In this document: positions 19,086 to 30,037 of the stretch, piece after piece
Numbering within the stretch: the first letter of the stretch is position 1
Layout: the number at the start of each line of letters is the position of its first letter
NCBI GenBank assembly: GCA_018969015.1
Contig: JAGWZE010000019.1
Coordinates: forward strand, 1-64,000
Direction of reading: 5' to 3'
Length of the DNA stretch: 64,000 nucleotides
DNA from: Alphaproteobacteria bacterium
Lineage (GTDB): Bacteria > Pseudomonadota > Alphaproteobacteria > Caulobacterales > Aquidulcibacteraceae
Translations under genes and position numbers: made by a program
The notes under the pieces: model-generated
What the model was told of the DNA's origin: nothing
Databases searched by the model: none
The model's input: the letters and a program-made list of their open reading frames with translations, nothing else

Positions 19086-19433
19086 TCAGTTTTCGTCGGC
19101 CAGTTTCAACAACTTGCGTTCGATCACGGCGAGCACGCCGGCGAGGTCCTGGCCGCGCTTGAGCACCTGGCCCTGCGCGCCGAGCAGGGCATAGGCGCCC
19201 TGTCGCCGCGCCAGGGCGGGGCGCAACTCCACCTGGTATAGCGGGTGTTCGCTCGCGCGGCGGTACATGGAGAAGACCGCGCGATCGCTCAAACCGTCGA
19301 TCGCGTAGTCCCGCAACTCGCCGGCGGCGACCATCCGGCCATAGAGCCAGAGGATGCGGTCGAGGTCGCGCCGCGGGAAGAACACGCGCCCGGCGGGGCT
19401 TGCCGCGGGCATTGCGGCGTCGTCGATGAACAC
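19086..19433 (-). CDS. DUF2794 family protein
   Basis: 115-residue protein of the alphaproteobacterial DUF2794 family. I recognise it by FPRRDLDRILWLYGRMVAAGELRDYAID, DRAVFSMYRRASE and RRQGAYALLGAQGQVLKRGQDL (given as separate stretches). Function unknown. It has no signal peptide or membrane segment and converges with mrcA. Confidence 0.88.
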   Translation of the reverse strand: MFIDDAAMPAASPAGRVFFPRRDLDRILWLYGRMVAAGELRDYAIDGLSDRAVFSMYRRASEHPLYQVELRPALARRQGAYALLGAQGQVLKRGQDLAGVLAVIERKLLKLADEN

Positions 19434-19794
19434 GTCTGGCGACCCTCCCGACCTTTCGTCGAATTAAGGGGGTTGTGGCCCAAGATGACCTGATTTCCCC
19501 TTGTAGCGGACACATTCTTCCGCGACCTTACTCCTCGCAGGCCGGTCGGAAACAGAGCTTGGCGCTCAGTTTCCATCAGCCCCCCCCAGCCCCCTGGGCG
19601 CACGGTTCGTCCGGCCGGCCTGCTCCACTCTCCCTCACAGATCGCCCTCCGCGCCGCTTGACGCCGCCCCGCGTCGATCGTGCGTCGTCGCGTGCGTCAT
19701 GCTGCGCCTTTCCGCAAAATAATGCGCAGGATGGGATGGCGCCGCGCGCGCCGTCCGGCTATGCCGCGACCCGACACCGCGGGGCGTACACGTC
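19434..19794. other. Intergenic region, no gene seen
   Basis: 360 bases between the divergent DUF2794 and ABC-exporter genes. It must hold the promoters of both. I see no convincing reading frame, no hairpin and no clear consensus promoter. Confidence 0.4.
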
Positions 19795-20520
19795 ATGGTT
19801 CTCGTCGTCGAAAAGCTCCGGAAGAGCTTCGGGCGCCGCGTTGCGGTGGAGGACGTGAGCTTCGCGGTCGACGAAGGCGACGTCGTCGGCGTGCTCGGTC
19901 TCAACGGCGCCGGCAAGACCACCACGATGCGCATGATCGCCGGCTATCTCGAGCCCGACGACGGCTTCGTGAAGATCTTCAATGTCGACATGGCGCTGGA
20001 TCGGCGCCGCGCGCAGGAGCGCGTCGGCTATCTGCCCGAAGGCGCGCCGCTCTATGGCGAGATGACTCCGCTCGCGTTCCTGCAGTTCGTTGCGGCGGCG
20101 CGCGGCATGGCGCCGGATCGCGCGCGCAACGCCGTGCGCCGCGCCGCACAGGACGCGCATCTCGGCGACACGATCGACCGCCCGATCGAGACCCTCTCCA
20201 AAGGCTATCGCCGCCGCGTCGGCCTCGCCGCCGCTTTGCTGCACGAACCGATGCTGCTCGTGCTCGACGAGCCGACGGACGGCCTCGATCCCAACCAGCG
20301 CCAGGCCGTGCGTGAGCTCGTGCGTCGCCTCGCGCCGGAGCGCGCGATCCTGATCTCCACGCACAGCCTCGAGGAGGTCGAGGCGGTCTGCACGCGCGCG
20401 ATCGTCATCCACCACGGGCGCGTCGTGGCGGACTCGACGCCGCAGGCGCTGACCGAGCGGCACGGCACCCTCGAAGCGGCGTTCCGTACGCTGACGAAAG
20501 GCGAGGAGGCCATCGGATGA
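19795..20520 (+). CDS. Gld-type ABC exporter, ATP-binding subunit
   Basis: 241-residue ABC ATPase. Walker A GLNGAGKTT near residue 35, Q-loop region GYLPEGAPLYGEM, signature LSKGYRRRVGLA and Walker B LLVLDEPTDGLDP are intact. It resembles GldA/NatA ATPases of ABC-2 exporters. First gene of a four-gene operon with overlapping ends (ATGA with the permease). The substrate is unknown. Confidence 0.95.
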   Translation: MVLVVEKLRKSFGRRVAVEDVSFAVDEGDVVGVLGLNGAGKTTTMRMIAGYLEPDDGFVKIFNVDMALDRRRAQERVGYLPEGAPLYGEMTPLAFLQFVAAARGMAPDRARNAVRRAAQDAHLGDTIDRPIETLSKGYRRRVGLAAALLHEPMLLVLDEPTDGLDPNQRQAVRELVRRLAPERAILISTHSLEEVEAVCTRAIVIHHGRVVADSTPQALTERHGTLEAAFRTLTKGEEAIG

Positions 20521-21248
20521 GGGCGCTGTCTGCCGTCTACAGGCGCGAACTCGCGAGCTATCTCGCGACGCCGACGGCCTATGTCTTCATCGCCGTGTTC
20601 CTGTTCGCCGCCGGCGCCTTCACGTTCGAGATCGGCGACTTCTTCGGCCAGGGCCGCGCCGATCTTGGCCCGTTCTTCGCGGCCCAGCCGTGGCTGTTGA
20701 TGGTGTTCCTGCCGGCCTTGTCCATGCGGGCCTGGGCCGAAGAGCGCCGCGCCGGCACGGACGAGCTTCTGCTCACGCTGCCGGCGCCGACCTGGTCGCT
20801 GACGCTCGGCAAGTTCCTCGCCGCCTGGACGCTCGCCACGCTCGCGATTGCGCTGACGGCGCCGCTTTGGATCACCGTCAACGTCCTCGGCCATCCCGAC
20901 AACGGCGCCATCGCAGCCGCCTATGTCGCGACGGTGCTGATGGCCGGCGCCTATGTGGCGATCGGCACGGCGCTCTCTGCCGTCACCGGCGCGCAGGTGG
21001 TGGCGTTCGTGCTCGCGGTGCTGGTGGGGTTCCTCTTCACCGCGCTTGGCGCGCCTTCGACGCTGTCGTTCGCGCGCACGCTCGGGCCGAACCTCGCCGA
21101 TATTCTCGGCGCGATCTCCATCCTCGGCCACTACGAGACCGCGCAGCGCGGCGTGCTCGATCTGCGCGCGCTGATCTTCTTCGTCTCGCTGATCGCCTTC
21201 TTCCTGTACGCCACGGCCGTCGCCGTCGAAGCGAAGCGGGGCGGCTGA
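20517..21248 (+). CDS. ABC-2 permease, GldF-like
   Basis: 243 residues with six hydrophobic segments. RRELASYLATPTAYVFIAVF and the EERRAGTDELLLTLP loop are shared by GldF-type permeases. The start codon overlaps the ATPase stop, and the next gene begins 1 base after its stop. It should form the membrane channel with the upstream ATPase. Confidence 0.92.
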   Translation: MRALSAVYRRELASYLATPTAYVFIAVFLFAAGAFTFEIGDFFGQGRADLGPFFAAQPWLLMVFLPALSMRAWAEERRAGTDELLLTLPAPTWSLTLGKFLAAWTLATLAIALTAPLWITVNVLGHPDNGAIAAAYVATVLMAGAYVAIGTALSAVTGAQVVAFVLAVLVGFLFTALGAPSTLSFARTLGPNLADILGAISILGHYETAQRGVLDLRALIFFVSLIAFFLYATAVAVEAKRGG

Positions 21249-21249
21249 G

Positions 21250-23037
21250 ATGAACCGTCGCGCCTTCGCCGTCACCATCGTTCTCGCGCTCGCCGTGGCG
21301 TTCGTGAGCCTCAACCTGATCGCCGCGAACACGCTCAAGGGCGCGCGGCTCGATCTCACGCAGGACCGCCTCTATTCGCTCAGCAGCGGCACCCGCACGA
21401 TCCTCGGCGGCCTGAACGAGCCGGTGGAGTTGAAGCTCTACTGGTCGCGCAGCGCCGCCGCCGAGCGCCCGGCCTTGCGCGCCTACGCCGCGCGCGTGCG
21501 CGAAATGCTGCAGACCTACGCCGCGCGCTCGCGCGACATGGTGCGCATCGTCGAGGTCGATCCCGAGCGCTACTCCGCAGCCGAGGACGAGGCCGTGCGC
21601 GCCGGGCTCGAGCCGATCGACCGCACGGGCGCGGGCGATCCGATCTATCTCGGCGTCGTCGGCTCCAATGCGGTGGACGAAAAAGTCGTCGCGCCGGTGC
21701 TTCCGCCCGAACGCGAACCCTTCCTCGAGTACGATCTCACGCGCATCGTCTCCGAGCTCGAGGAGCCGCAGCGCCTCACGATCGCGCTCGTCACTGCGCT
21801 GCCGATCGCCGACGCCGCGCCGCCCTATTGGCTGGCCGAACTGCGCCGCGCCGCGAAAGTCGAGCGCGTCGCGCCGGACTTCACCGCGCTGCCGGACGAC
21901 GCCGATCTTCTCCTCGTCGTGCATCCGCCGCTGTTGAACGAAGCGCAGCTCGTCGCGCTCGATCAGTTCGTGATGGCGAAGGGGCGGGCGGTGATCGCCG
22001 TCGATCCCGCGGCGGTGCTCGCCGCCGGCGCCACGCCGCTCGACGCCACGATGGCGCCGCCGCCCGCGGCGTCACAGCTCGACAAGCTGCTCGGCGCCTG
22101 GGGCGTTTCGGTCACGCCGGACATCGTGATGGACCGCGCCGCCGCGCTGCCGCTCACCGCCGGCGCCCCGCCCAATCCGCTGTTCTTCGAGGTCACGCCG
22201 GAGCGCATCGCCCGCGACGACGTCGTTACCGCGGCGCTGCGACGCCCGGTGAACCTGCTCGCGGCGGGCGCGCTTCTGTGGACGCCGCCGGCCGGCGTCA
22301 CCGTCACGCCGCTGTTGCAGACCACGCGGGACACGTTGCGCGCGCCGCCCGCCGTGGCCGCCGCCGCGCCGTCGTCGCAGGACATTCTCGCCGCGTGGCG
22401 CAGCGCCGATCGTGTCGAGACGGTCGCGGCGCGCGTGTCCGGAGCGCTGCCGTCCGCCTTCGCCTCCACCGCGCCCCTGAAGCGCGCCGTCTCGCGCGCG
22501 GAAGTCGTCGTGCTGGCGGACGTCGATACGCTCGACGACCGGCTCTATGTCGATCCGCGCACCGGCCCCGCGCGCGACAATGCGAGCTTCCTGCTCAACG
22601 CGATCGACGTGTTGGGCGGCTCCGACGAACTCGTGAGCCTGCGCTCGCGCGCGCCGAGCCTGCGCCGTCTCTCCGCGCTCGACGACGTCACCCGCGCCGC
22701 GCTCGCCACCCGCAAGGCCGCGCAGGCGCGCCTGGAACAGGATCTTGCGACCGTCGATGCGCGTCTCGCGCAGCTGCGCCTCGCGCGCGCCACCGACGCC
22801 GAGCCGAGCGCCGCCGAGATCGCGGAGTTCGAACGCATCCAGCGCCGCGCCGATGACATGCGCGCCGAGCTGCGCAGCATCGAACGCGCGGCGCGGCAGG
22901 AAGTGGAGCGCCGCGAACGCCTCGTCGTGCTGCTCGACGTCTGGGCGCCGCCCGTGCTCGTCGCGCTGATCGGCCTCGTCGTGTTCTGGCTGCGCATGCG
23001 GCGCGTCGACCGCAAAGCGCCACGGAGGACGCCATGA
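21250..23037 (+). CDS. GldG-family ABC exporter auxiliary protein
   Basis: 595 residues. One N-terminal and one C-terminal membrane segment (VLVALIGLVVFWL) flank a large periplasmic region containing LDLTQDRLYSLSSGT and LKLYWSR, typical of the GldG/uncharacterised ABC-2 component family. A helical, Arg/Glu-rich coiled-coil-like stretch lies near 480-560. It is the third gene of the operon and overlaps the DUF4340 gene by 4 bases. Confidence 0.9.
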   Translation: MNRRAFAVTIVLALAVAFVSLNLIAANTLKGARLDLTQDRLYSLSSGTRTILGGLNEPVELKLYWSRSAAAERPALRAYAARVREMLQTYAARSRDMVRIVEVDPERYSAAEDEAVRAGLEPIDRTGAGDPIYLGVVGSNAVDEKVVAPVLPPEREPFLEYDLTRIVSELEEPQRLTIALVTALPIADAAPPYWLAELRRAAKVERVAPDFTALPDDADLLLVVHPPLLNEAQLVALDQFVMAKGRAVIAVDPAAVLAAGATPLDATMAPPPAASQLDKLLGAWGVSVTPDIVMDRAAALPLTAGAPPNPLFFEVTPERIARDDVVTAALRRPVNLLAAGALLWTPPAGVTVTPLLQTTRDTLRAPPAVAAAAPSSQDILAAWRSADRVETVAARVSGALPSAFASTAPLKRAVSRAEVVVLADVDTLDDRLYVDPRTGPARDNASFLLNAIDVLGGSDELVSLRSRAPSLRRLSALDDVTRAALATRKAAQARLEQDLATVDARLAQLRLARATDAEPSAAEIAEFERIQRRADDMRAELRSIERAARQEVERRERLVVLLDVWAPPVLVALIGLVVFWLRMRRVDRKAPRRTP

Positions 23038-24242
23038 CCGCTGTTCTCGCGCGCGAGCGCCGCGGCGCCGCGGCCTGGACGATCGCGCTCGCCGTCGTGC
23101 TCGCCATCGCGGCGTGGTTCGTCGTCGGCTGGGACGCGGCCAAGCTCAAGCCGCCGCCGGCGATCGGCCTCGTCGCGCCGGATTTCGCCGCGCGCCCCGA
23201 GGCCGCGCAGGCGATCATCATCGTCACGCGCGAAGGCACGTACCGGATCGCGAAAACCCCGAAGGGGTGGACGATGACCGATCGCGGCGCCTATCCGATC
23301 AAGGTCGATCGGATGGACGAGTTCACCAAGAAGCTCGCGGCGCTCTCGGCAGATCGGCCGCTCACGCGCGATCCGAAAAAGCACGCGCGCCTCGGCGTCG
23401 ACGATCCCGCGCAGGGCGGCGCCGGCGTGCGCCTGCAGGTGCAGGACGCGCAGGGCGCGCTGCTCGCCAATCTCGTGCTGTCGAGCTTCTCGGACCGGCA
23501 GTATCTGCGCCGCAACGCCGAGCCGCAGGTGTGGGCGGGCTCGCTCGCGCTGCCGAACCTGCGCGAGGCGTCCGCGTGGCTCGATCTCACGCCTTACGCC
23601 ATCCCGTCGGCGCGGATCGCGCGCGTGGACGTCGCGCCTCCGGTCGGCGCGGGGTACGCGGTGGTGCGGCCCGACGCCGAGATCGTCGCGTTCCAGCTGG
23701 GGCGTCCGCTGTCGGGCAAGCCGTTGGCCGGCGGCATGCGCCCGAGCGCCGTGGCCGCCGCGCTCGGCGCGCTCAATCCGATCGACGTTGCGCCCGCGCC
23801 TTCGATCACCGGCGCGCCGTCCGCGCGGGCGATCCTCTACACGACCGACGGCCTCGCCATCGACGCCGAGCTGTTCGTGCGCGGCGATCTCTATTGGGTG
23901 AAGCTCGGCGCCCGCGCGACGTCTCCCACGGCCGAGGCCGAAGCGCAGGCGCTCAATGCCCGCATCGGCCCCTGGGCCTACGGGCTGACGGCGCTCGACT
24001 ATGCGGCGCTGGCGCCGCCGCTGGCGGATGCGGTCGTCACCGCGGCGGAGACGACGGCGGCGCTGACGCCGGGCCCGTTGGCGTCGTCTCCGGCGCCGGC
24101 CGCCCCCAGAGCCGCGCCCAGAACCCCGGCGCCGGCGCGGACGGCCCCGCCGACCCCGCCTGCGAGCCCGGAGCCGGCCCCGGCGGCGCCCCCGGCCGAT
24201 GCGGCCCCGGCGGCGTCTCCCGCTCCACCCGCGGGGCGATGA
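23034..24242 (+). CDS. DUF4340 domain protein of the Gld-type exporter operon
   Basis: 402 residues. One N-terminal membrane anchor (about 17-35) precedes a periplasmic DUF4340 region (about 50-325). The last 60-70 residues are Ala/Pro-rich low complexity. DUF4340 proteins habitually follow GldG homologs, so it is probably a fourth component of the exporter. Its 3' 206 bases overlap a likely gene on the opposite strand. Confidence 0.88.
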   Translation: MTAVLARERRGAAAWTIALAVVLAIAAWFVVGWDAAKLKPPPAIGLVAPDFAARPEAAQAIIIVTREGTYRIAKTPKGWTMTDRGAYPIKVDRMDEFTKKLAALSADRPLTRDPKKHARLGVDDPAQGGAGVRLQVQDAQGALLANLVLSSFSDRQYLRRNAEPQVWAGSLALPNLREASAWLDLTPYAIPSARIARVDVAPPVGAGYAVVRPDAEIVAFQLGRPLSGKPLAGGMRPSAVAAALGALNPIDVAPAPSITGAPSARAILYTTDGLAIDAELFVRGDLYWVKLGARATSPTAEAEAQALNARIGPWAYGLTALDYAALAPPLADAVVTAAETTAALTPGPLASSPAPAAPRAAPRTPAPARTAPPTPPASPEPAPAAPPADAAPAASPAPPAGR

Positions 24243-24486
24243 TCGCGTCGACGATCACGACCGTGCTGACCTGCGGCGACGCGCGCGAAGCCGCCGCCGC
24301 CTGCGCCGTCGCGTCGGACGTTGTGGTCACGGTGCGCTCACCGCGGTCGTTGCGGACCTCGCGCGGCGGCGGGCGTTCGCCGCGGCGCGTGTCGGCGATC
24401 GTCTCGCGCACGCGCTGGGCCTGCGCCGGCGCCGGCGCCGTGGCGGCGAGGAGGGCGGCGATCGTCAGAAGGCGGATCAGGGTCAT
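24037..24486 (-). CDS. Small secreted Pro-rich protein overlapping the DUF4340 gene in antisense
   Basis: 149 residues from ATG 24486. A good signal peptide is visible (MTLIRLLTIAALLAATAPAP, cleavage near QAQ), followed by charged and Thr-rich segments, a hydrophobic VSTVVIVDAII stretch, then a Pro/Gly-rich tail with GFWARLWGR. The first two thirds lie in the gap after the exporter operon; the last third is antisense to the end of the DUF4340 gene. No family recognised. The signal peptide is the main support that it is expressed. Confidence 0.55.
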   Translation of the reverse strand: MTLIRLLTIAALLAATAPAPAQAQRVRETIADTRRGERPPPREVRNDRGERTVTTTSDATAQAAAASRASPQVSTVVIVDAIIAPRVERETPPGPHRPGAPPGPAPGSQAGSAGPSAPAPGFWARLWGRPAPETTPTGPASAPPSSPPR

Positions 24487-24551
24487 GCGATGAGCTAGAG
24501 GGCCGCGCGTGGCCGGGTCAATCGCGGGGCGCACGCCGCGCCGCACCGGCC

Positions 24552-25004
24552 TCACGCGCGCTCGTCCTTCGGGCTGCCCATGACGATGTAGGACGTGATC
24601 GTCGTCACCTGGGGCAGGGCGCCGAGGATCTCGGTGTGGAAGTGCTTGTAGGCCGCCAAATCCGACACCTCGATTCGCAGGAGATACTCGAACGTCCCGG
24701 TGACGTTGTGGCACTCGCGGACCTGCGGCGCGGTGGCGATCGCGGCCTCGAAAGCGCGCTGCTCGGCGCGGGTGTGCCGCGAGAGGCCGACGAGCACATA
24801 GGCCAGGAAGCCGCCGCCGCTGGCGGCCGGGTCGATCACGGCGCGGTAGCCGCGAATGACGCCGGACCGCTCCAGCGCCTGCACGCGGCGCAGGCAGGCG
24901 GAGGGCGAAAGCCCGACGCGGGCCGCAAGGTCGAGATTGCTGATGCGCCCGTCGTCGCTGAGTGCGCGCAATATTCGGTGGTCTATGTCGTCGAGTTCGG
25001 TCAT
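24552..25004 (-). CDS. Lrp/AsnC family transcriptional regulator
   Basis: 150 residues. The N-terminal HTH is DIDHRILRALSDDGRISNLDLA and SPSACLRRVQALE; the C-terminal RAM ligand domain includes VRECHNVTGTFEYLLRIEV. ATG 25004 is preferred to an upstream in-frame start. It is divergent from a LysE-family exporter gene, the classical pairing for an amino-acid-responsive regulator and its export target. Confidence 0.93.
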   Translation of the reverse strand: MTELDDIDHRILRALSDDGRISNLDLAARVGLSPSACLRRVQALERSGVIRGYRAVIDPAASGGGFLAYVLVGLSRHTRAEQRAFEAAIATAPQVRECHNVTGTFEYLLRIEVSDLAAYKHFHTEILGALPQVTTITSYIVMGSPKDERA

Positions 25005-25063
25005 GGATTGCGAGAAATTCGATCTGGACGGAGATATTTGCAAGCCTATTCGCCTCTCGGCGG

Positions 25064-25075
25064 CGCAATATTGCG
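25064..25075. promoter_or_regulatory. Perfect palindrome in the lrp/lysE divergent region
   Basis: CGCAATATTGCG is a perfect 12-bp palindrome four bases before the lysE ATG; a nine-base match CGCAATATT recurs near 24967 at the start of the regulator gene. Position and AT-rich centre suit an Lrp-type operator controlling both genes. Confidence 0.5.
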
Positions 25076-25078
25076 TCC

Positions 25079-25696
25079 ATGAGCTACGATCTGATCCTTG
25101 CCCTCGCGGGCTTCGCGTTCGTGTCCTCGATCACGCCGGGGCCGAACAATCTCATGCTGATGACGTCGGGCGCGAATTTCGGCTTCGCCCGGACGATCCC
25201 GCATCTGCTGGGCGTGTCGATCGGCTTCACGGCCATGATCGTGATCGTCGGCGCCGGGCTCGCGCAGGCATTCTCGGCGGTCCCCGAGCTGCACACGGTG
25301 CTGAAGGTCGTGAGCGCGGCGTATCTGCTCTATCTCGCGTGGAAGATCGCGAAGGCCCCGCCGCCCAACGCCGAAGGCGCCGCGCGCGCGACGCCGCTGA
25401 CCTTCCTGCAGGCGGCGGCGTTTCAGTGGGTGAACCCGAAAGCCTGGACGATGGCGCTGACGGCGCTCTCGGTCTACGCGCCGACGACCGACGCCGGCAT
25501 CCCGGTCATGACGCTGCTGATCATCGCGGTGGTGTTCGGCGCGATCAATCTGCCGAGCGTGGGCGTGTGGACCGCCATCGGCACGCAGCTGCGGCGCGTG
25601 TTGTCGTCGCCGGGGTCGTTCCGGGTGTTCAACGGCGTGATGGCGGCGCTGTTGGTGGCGAGCCTGATCCCGGTGGTGTTTTCAGGGGCGCATTGA
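25079..25696 (+). CDS. LysE/RhtB family amino-acid exporter
   Basis: 205-residue inner-membrane protein with five to six hydrophobic segments. SSITPGPNNLMLM near residue 16 and FQWVNPKAWTMAL in the second half are the family hallmarks. It should export an amino acid or related metabolite, probably under control of the divergent Lrp-type regulator. Confidence 0.94.
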   Translation: MSYDLILALAGFAFVSSITPGPNNLMLMTSGANFGFARTIPHLLGVSIGFTAMIVIVGAGLAQAFSAVPELHTVLKVVSAAYLLYLAWKIAKAPPPNAEGAARATPLTFLQAAAFQWVNPKAWTMALTALSVYAPTTDAGIPVMTLLIIAVVFGAINLPSVGVWTAIGTQLRRVLSSPGSFRVFNGVMAALLVASLIPVVFSGAH

Positions 25697-25705
25697 AGGC
25701 GGCCC

Positions 25706-25822
25706 ATGCTCCCCCGCCTGCGGGGGAGCTGGCGCGGCACGCGCCTGAGGGGGGCGTGGAGATGGGCCACGACGCCCCCCTTCGGCCCTGCGGGCCACTT
25801 CCCCCGCAGGCGGGGGAAGATG
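25706..25822. repeat. Direct repeat R2, copy 1 (right after lysE, at the acnA 3' side)
   Basis: 117-bp GC-rich unit starting ATGCTCCCCCGCCTGCGGGG and ending GCAGGCGGGGGAAGATG. Its two ends are mutually complementary, so it can fold on itself. It is nearly identical, in the same orientation, to 28669-28785 on the other side of acnA. Confidence 0.9.
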
Positions 25823-25834
25823 GGCGCAGTGGCC

Positions 25835-28522
<2,688 letters not shown>

Positions 28523-28668
28523 GAGCGATCGTCCTCAAGAGGGTTGAGACATCGCAAGCGCGAAGGGGAGCGCCCCTAAGGGCCGGAGTCGGACCGGCGC
28601 GCGCGGCAGCGGTGTTTGTAGGCGTGTTCGTGTTGACACGCAATTAACGACTTGGGGCGGGGGCGCAC

Positions 28669-28785
28669 ATGCTCCCCCGCCTGCGGGGGAGCTGGCGCGG
28701 CACGCGCCTGAGGGGGGCGTTGGCGCACCTCTCCACGCCCCCCTTCGGCCCTTCGGGCCACTTCCCCCGCAGGCGGGGGAAGATG
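28669..28785. repeat. Direct repeat R2, copy 2 (upstream of acnA)
   Basis: Second copy of the 117-bp unit, same orientation as 25706-25822, with only a few differences in the central loop. It lies about 150 bases upstream of the acnA start and 90 bases before the toxin gene. Confidence 0.9.
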
Positions 28786-28874
28786 AGTCCCACCGCCCGC
28801 CGTCTCTCCCCCCGCCAATCCGACCAACCTCCCGCCGCGCCTAGCCTGATCCCGGTGCGAACCGGAGGCGCTGC

Positions 28875-29638
28875 ATGGATCGAGGCGCGCGTGAGGACGA
28901 GTGGACGGAATATGCCGATCATCTGGAGTACCGCCTCGCGCTCGCGCGGGCGCACACCGCGATCGTCGCACTGCGTCTGGCGCTCGCGCAGCGCCGGATC
29001 GAAGCGCTCAGCTACGAGCTGAAGTACCGCCCCGACCAGCCGCGCGTGCCGGCCGGCTATCGCGAAGGCGGGCAGTGGACGATCGACGGATCCGGCACGC
29101 CGAGCGCGCATCCGCGGCGTCGATCTCCGGCGGGATCCGATGATCCACAAGCGCCGCCTCGCTCGCCGCCTGAGCCCGACCTCGGGGCGATTTTCGGGAT
29201 TGGGACGGCGGATGCGGCGGAACGTGCATCGCCCAAGCCGGGCTACAAGGTGAGCTTGCCCGTGACGAGGTGCTGGGCGGCCACACGATCTTGCGTCACG
29301 TTGGCAAATCGGATGCGTTTCTCCAGCGACGGCTTCTCCTCGAAAGAATTCCTGCCGCAAGCACATTCTCTTCCGTTCAAGCAGCAGAGAAAATTGTCAA
29401 TGCGACCCTGTCCAGCAATGCAGCAGTCGTCGAGCTCGTCCAAAGTGGAGTCATAAAAGATCCAGTCGCGATCACATCGGAATTCAACAAGGCAGTCGGC
29501 CGTGTTTGGGTGCGCGGCGCAAATCAACCGGTGGCAACGAACTTTGCAACTGTTGTCATTGTCCACGCCCCTTGGACGCCGGATCGCTTGCTCGTCATCA
29601 GCGCGTTCCCTTCGGACCCCGCCGAGAGGTTTCCATGA
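28875..29638 (+). pseudogene. Polymorphic toxin with RNase A-like C-terminal domain, frameshifted
   Basis: Two adjoining frames together encode about 254 residues. The first frame (ATG 28875) gives a helical N-terminus and the sorting-like motif QPRVPAGYREGGQWT near residue 55. A Pro-rich linker follows. The second frame, from about 29243, gives GGHTILRHVGKSD, ASTFSSVQAAEKIV, VGRVWVRG and VVIVHAPWTPDR, the pattern of the bacterial RNase A-like toxin domain known from CdiA tips. The frame is one base short at the GGG run 29240-29242. The stop overlaps the immunity gene start (ATGA). It is a pseudogene unless the missing base is a sequencing error. Confidence 0.75.
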
Positions 29639-29973
29639 CCAACGACCCTTCAGACGAGCGCGACGATTTCATCGTCGTGCGGAGCTATATTCCTAAAGGG
29701 ATGAGGCGCTTCTTCGCGCTGATCCACCAATCCTTCGGGGTTCAGTACCCAAGTTTCGACGATGGCGTCGCCGCCGTTGTCTCGGGGTTCCATGGCGAGG
29801 AGGCACGCGAAGCGGCTCGAGATATACGTGCGTTTCTCGCCGCAACGCGCGACGCTGATCTGCTCGACGGCATTTTTAAACTCGGCGCGGGATATTGGGC
29901 GTTCAACGACGATATCCGTGGACGATTGGAAGGCGTCGCTGCGGAGCTCGAACGTCGCGCGAACCAGAAATAG
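29635..29973 (+). CDS. Immunity protein candidate 1 (CdiI-like)
   Basis: 112-residue acidic, helical protein. The ATG overlaps the toxin TGA (ATGA), the standard layout of a toxin and cognate immunity gene. FFALIHQSFGVQYPSFDDGV, GFHGEEAREAARDIRAFLA and GAGYWAFNDDIRGRLEGVA resemble the small CdiI-type immunity family (short helices, FG...D and late GxYW). It is strongly similar to the protein at 30505. It should bind and block the RNase tip in the cytosol. Confidence 0.75.
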   Translation: MTNDPSDERDDFIVVRSYIPKGMRRFFALIHQSFGVQYPSFDDGVAAVVSGFHGEEAREAARDIRAFLAATRDADLLDGIFKLGAGYWAFNDDIRGRLEGVAAELERRANQK

Positions 29974-30037
29974 GACGAGTCAGGACTTTGATTTTGACGT
30001 CTTTCCCGATAGTCCGCTTTAGATCGAGGCGCGCGAA

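Noticed and set aside
29230-29275. Programmed frameshift in the toxin gene
   Set aside because: No slippery heptamer or downstream pseudoknot-like element is evident, and a single homopolymer indel explains the break.
29985-30022. Short peptide FDFDVFPDSPL before immunity gene 2 as another toxin-tail remnant
   Set aside because: It is only about ten codons, and its likeness to the toxin end is limited to an F-P pair; this is too weak to call.
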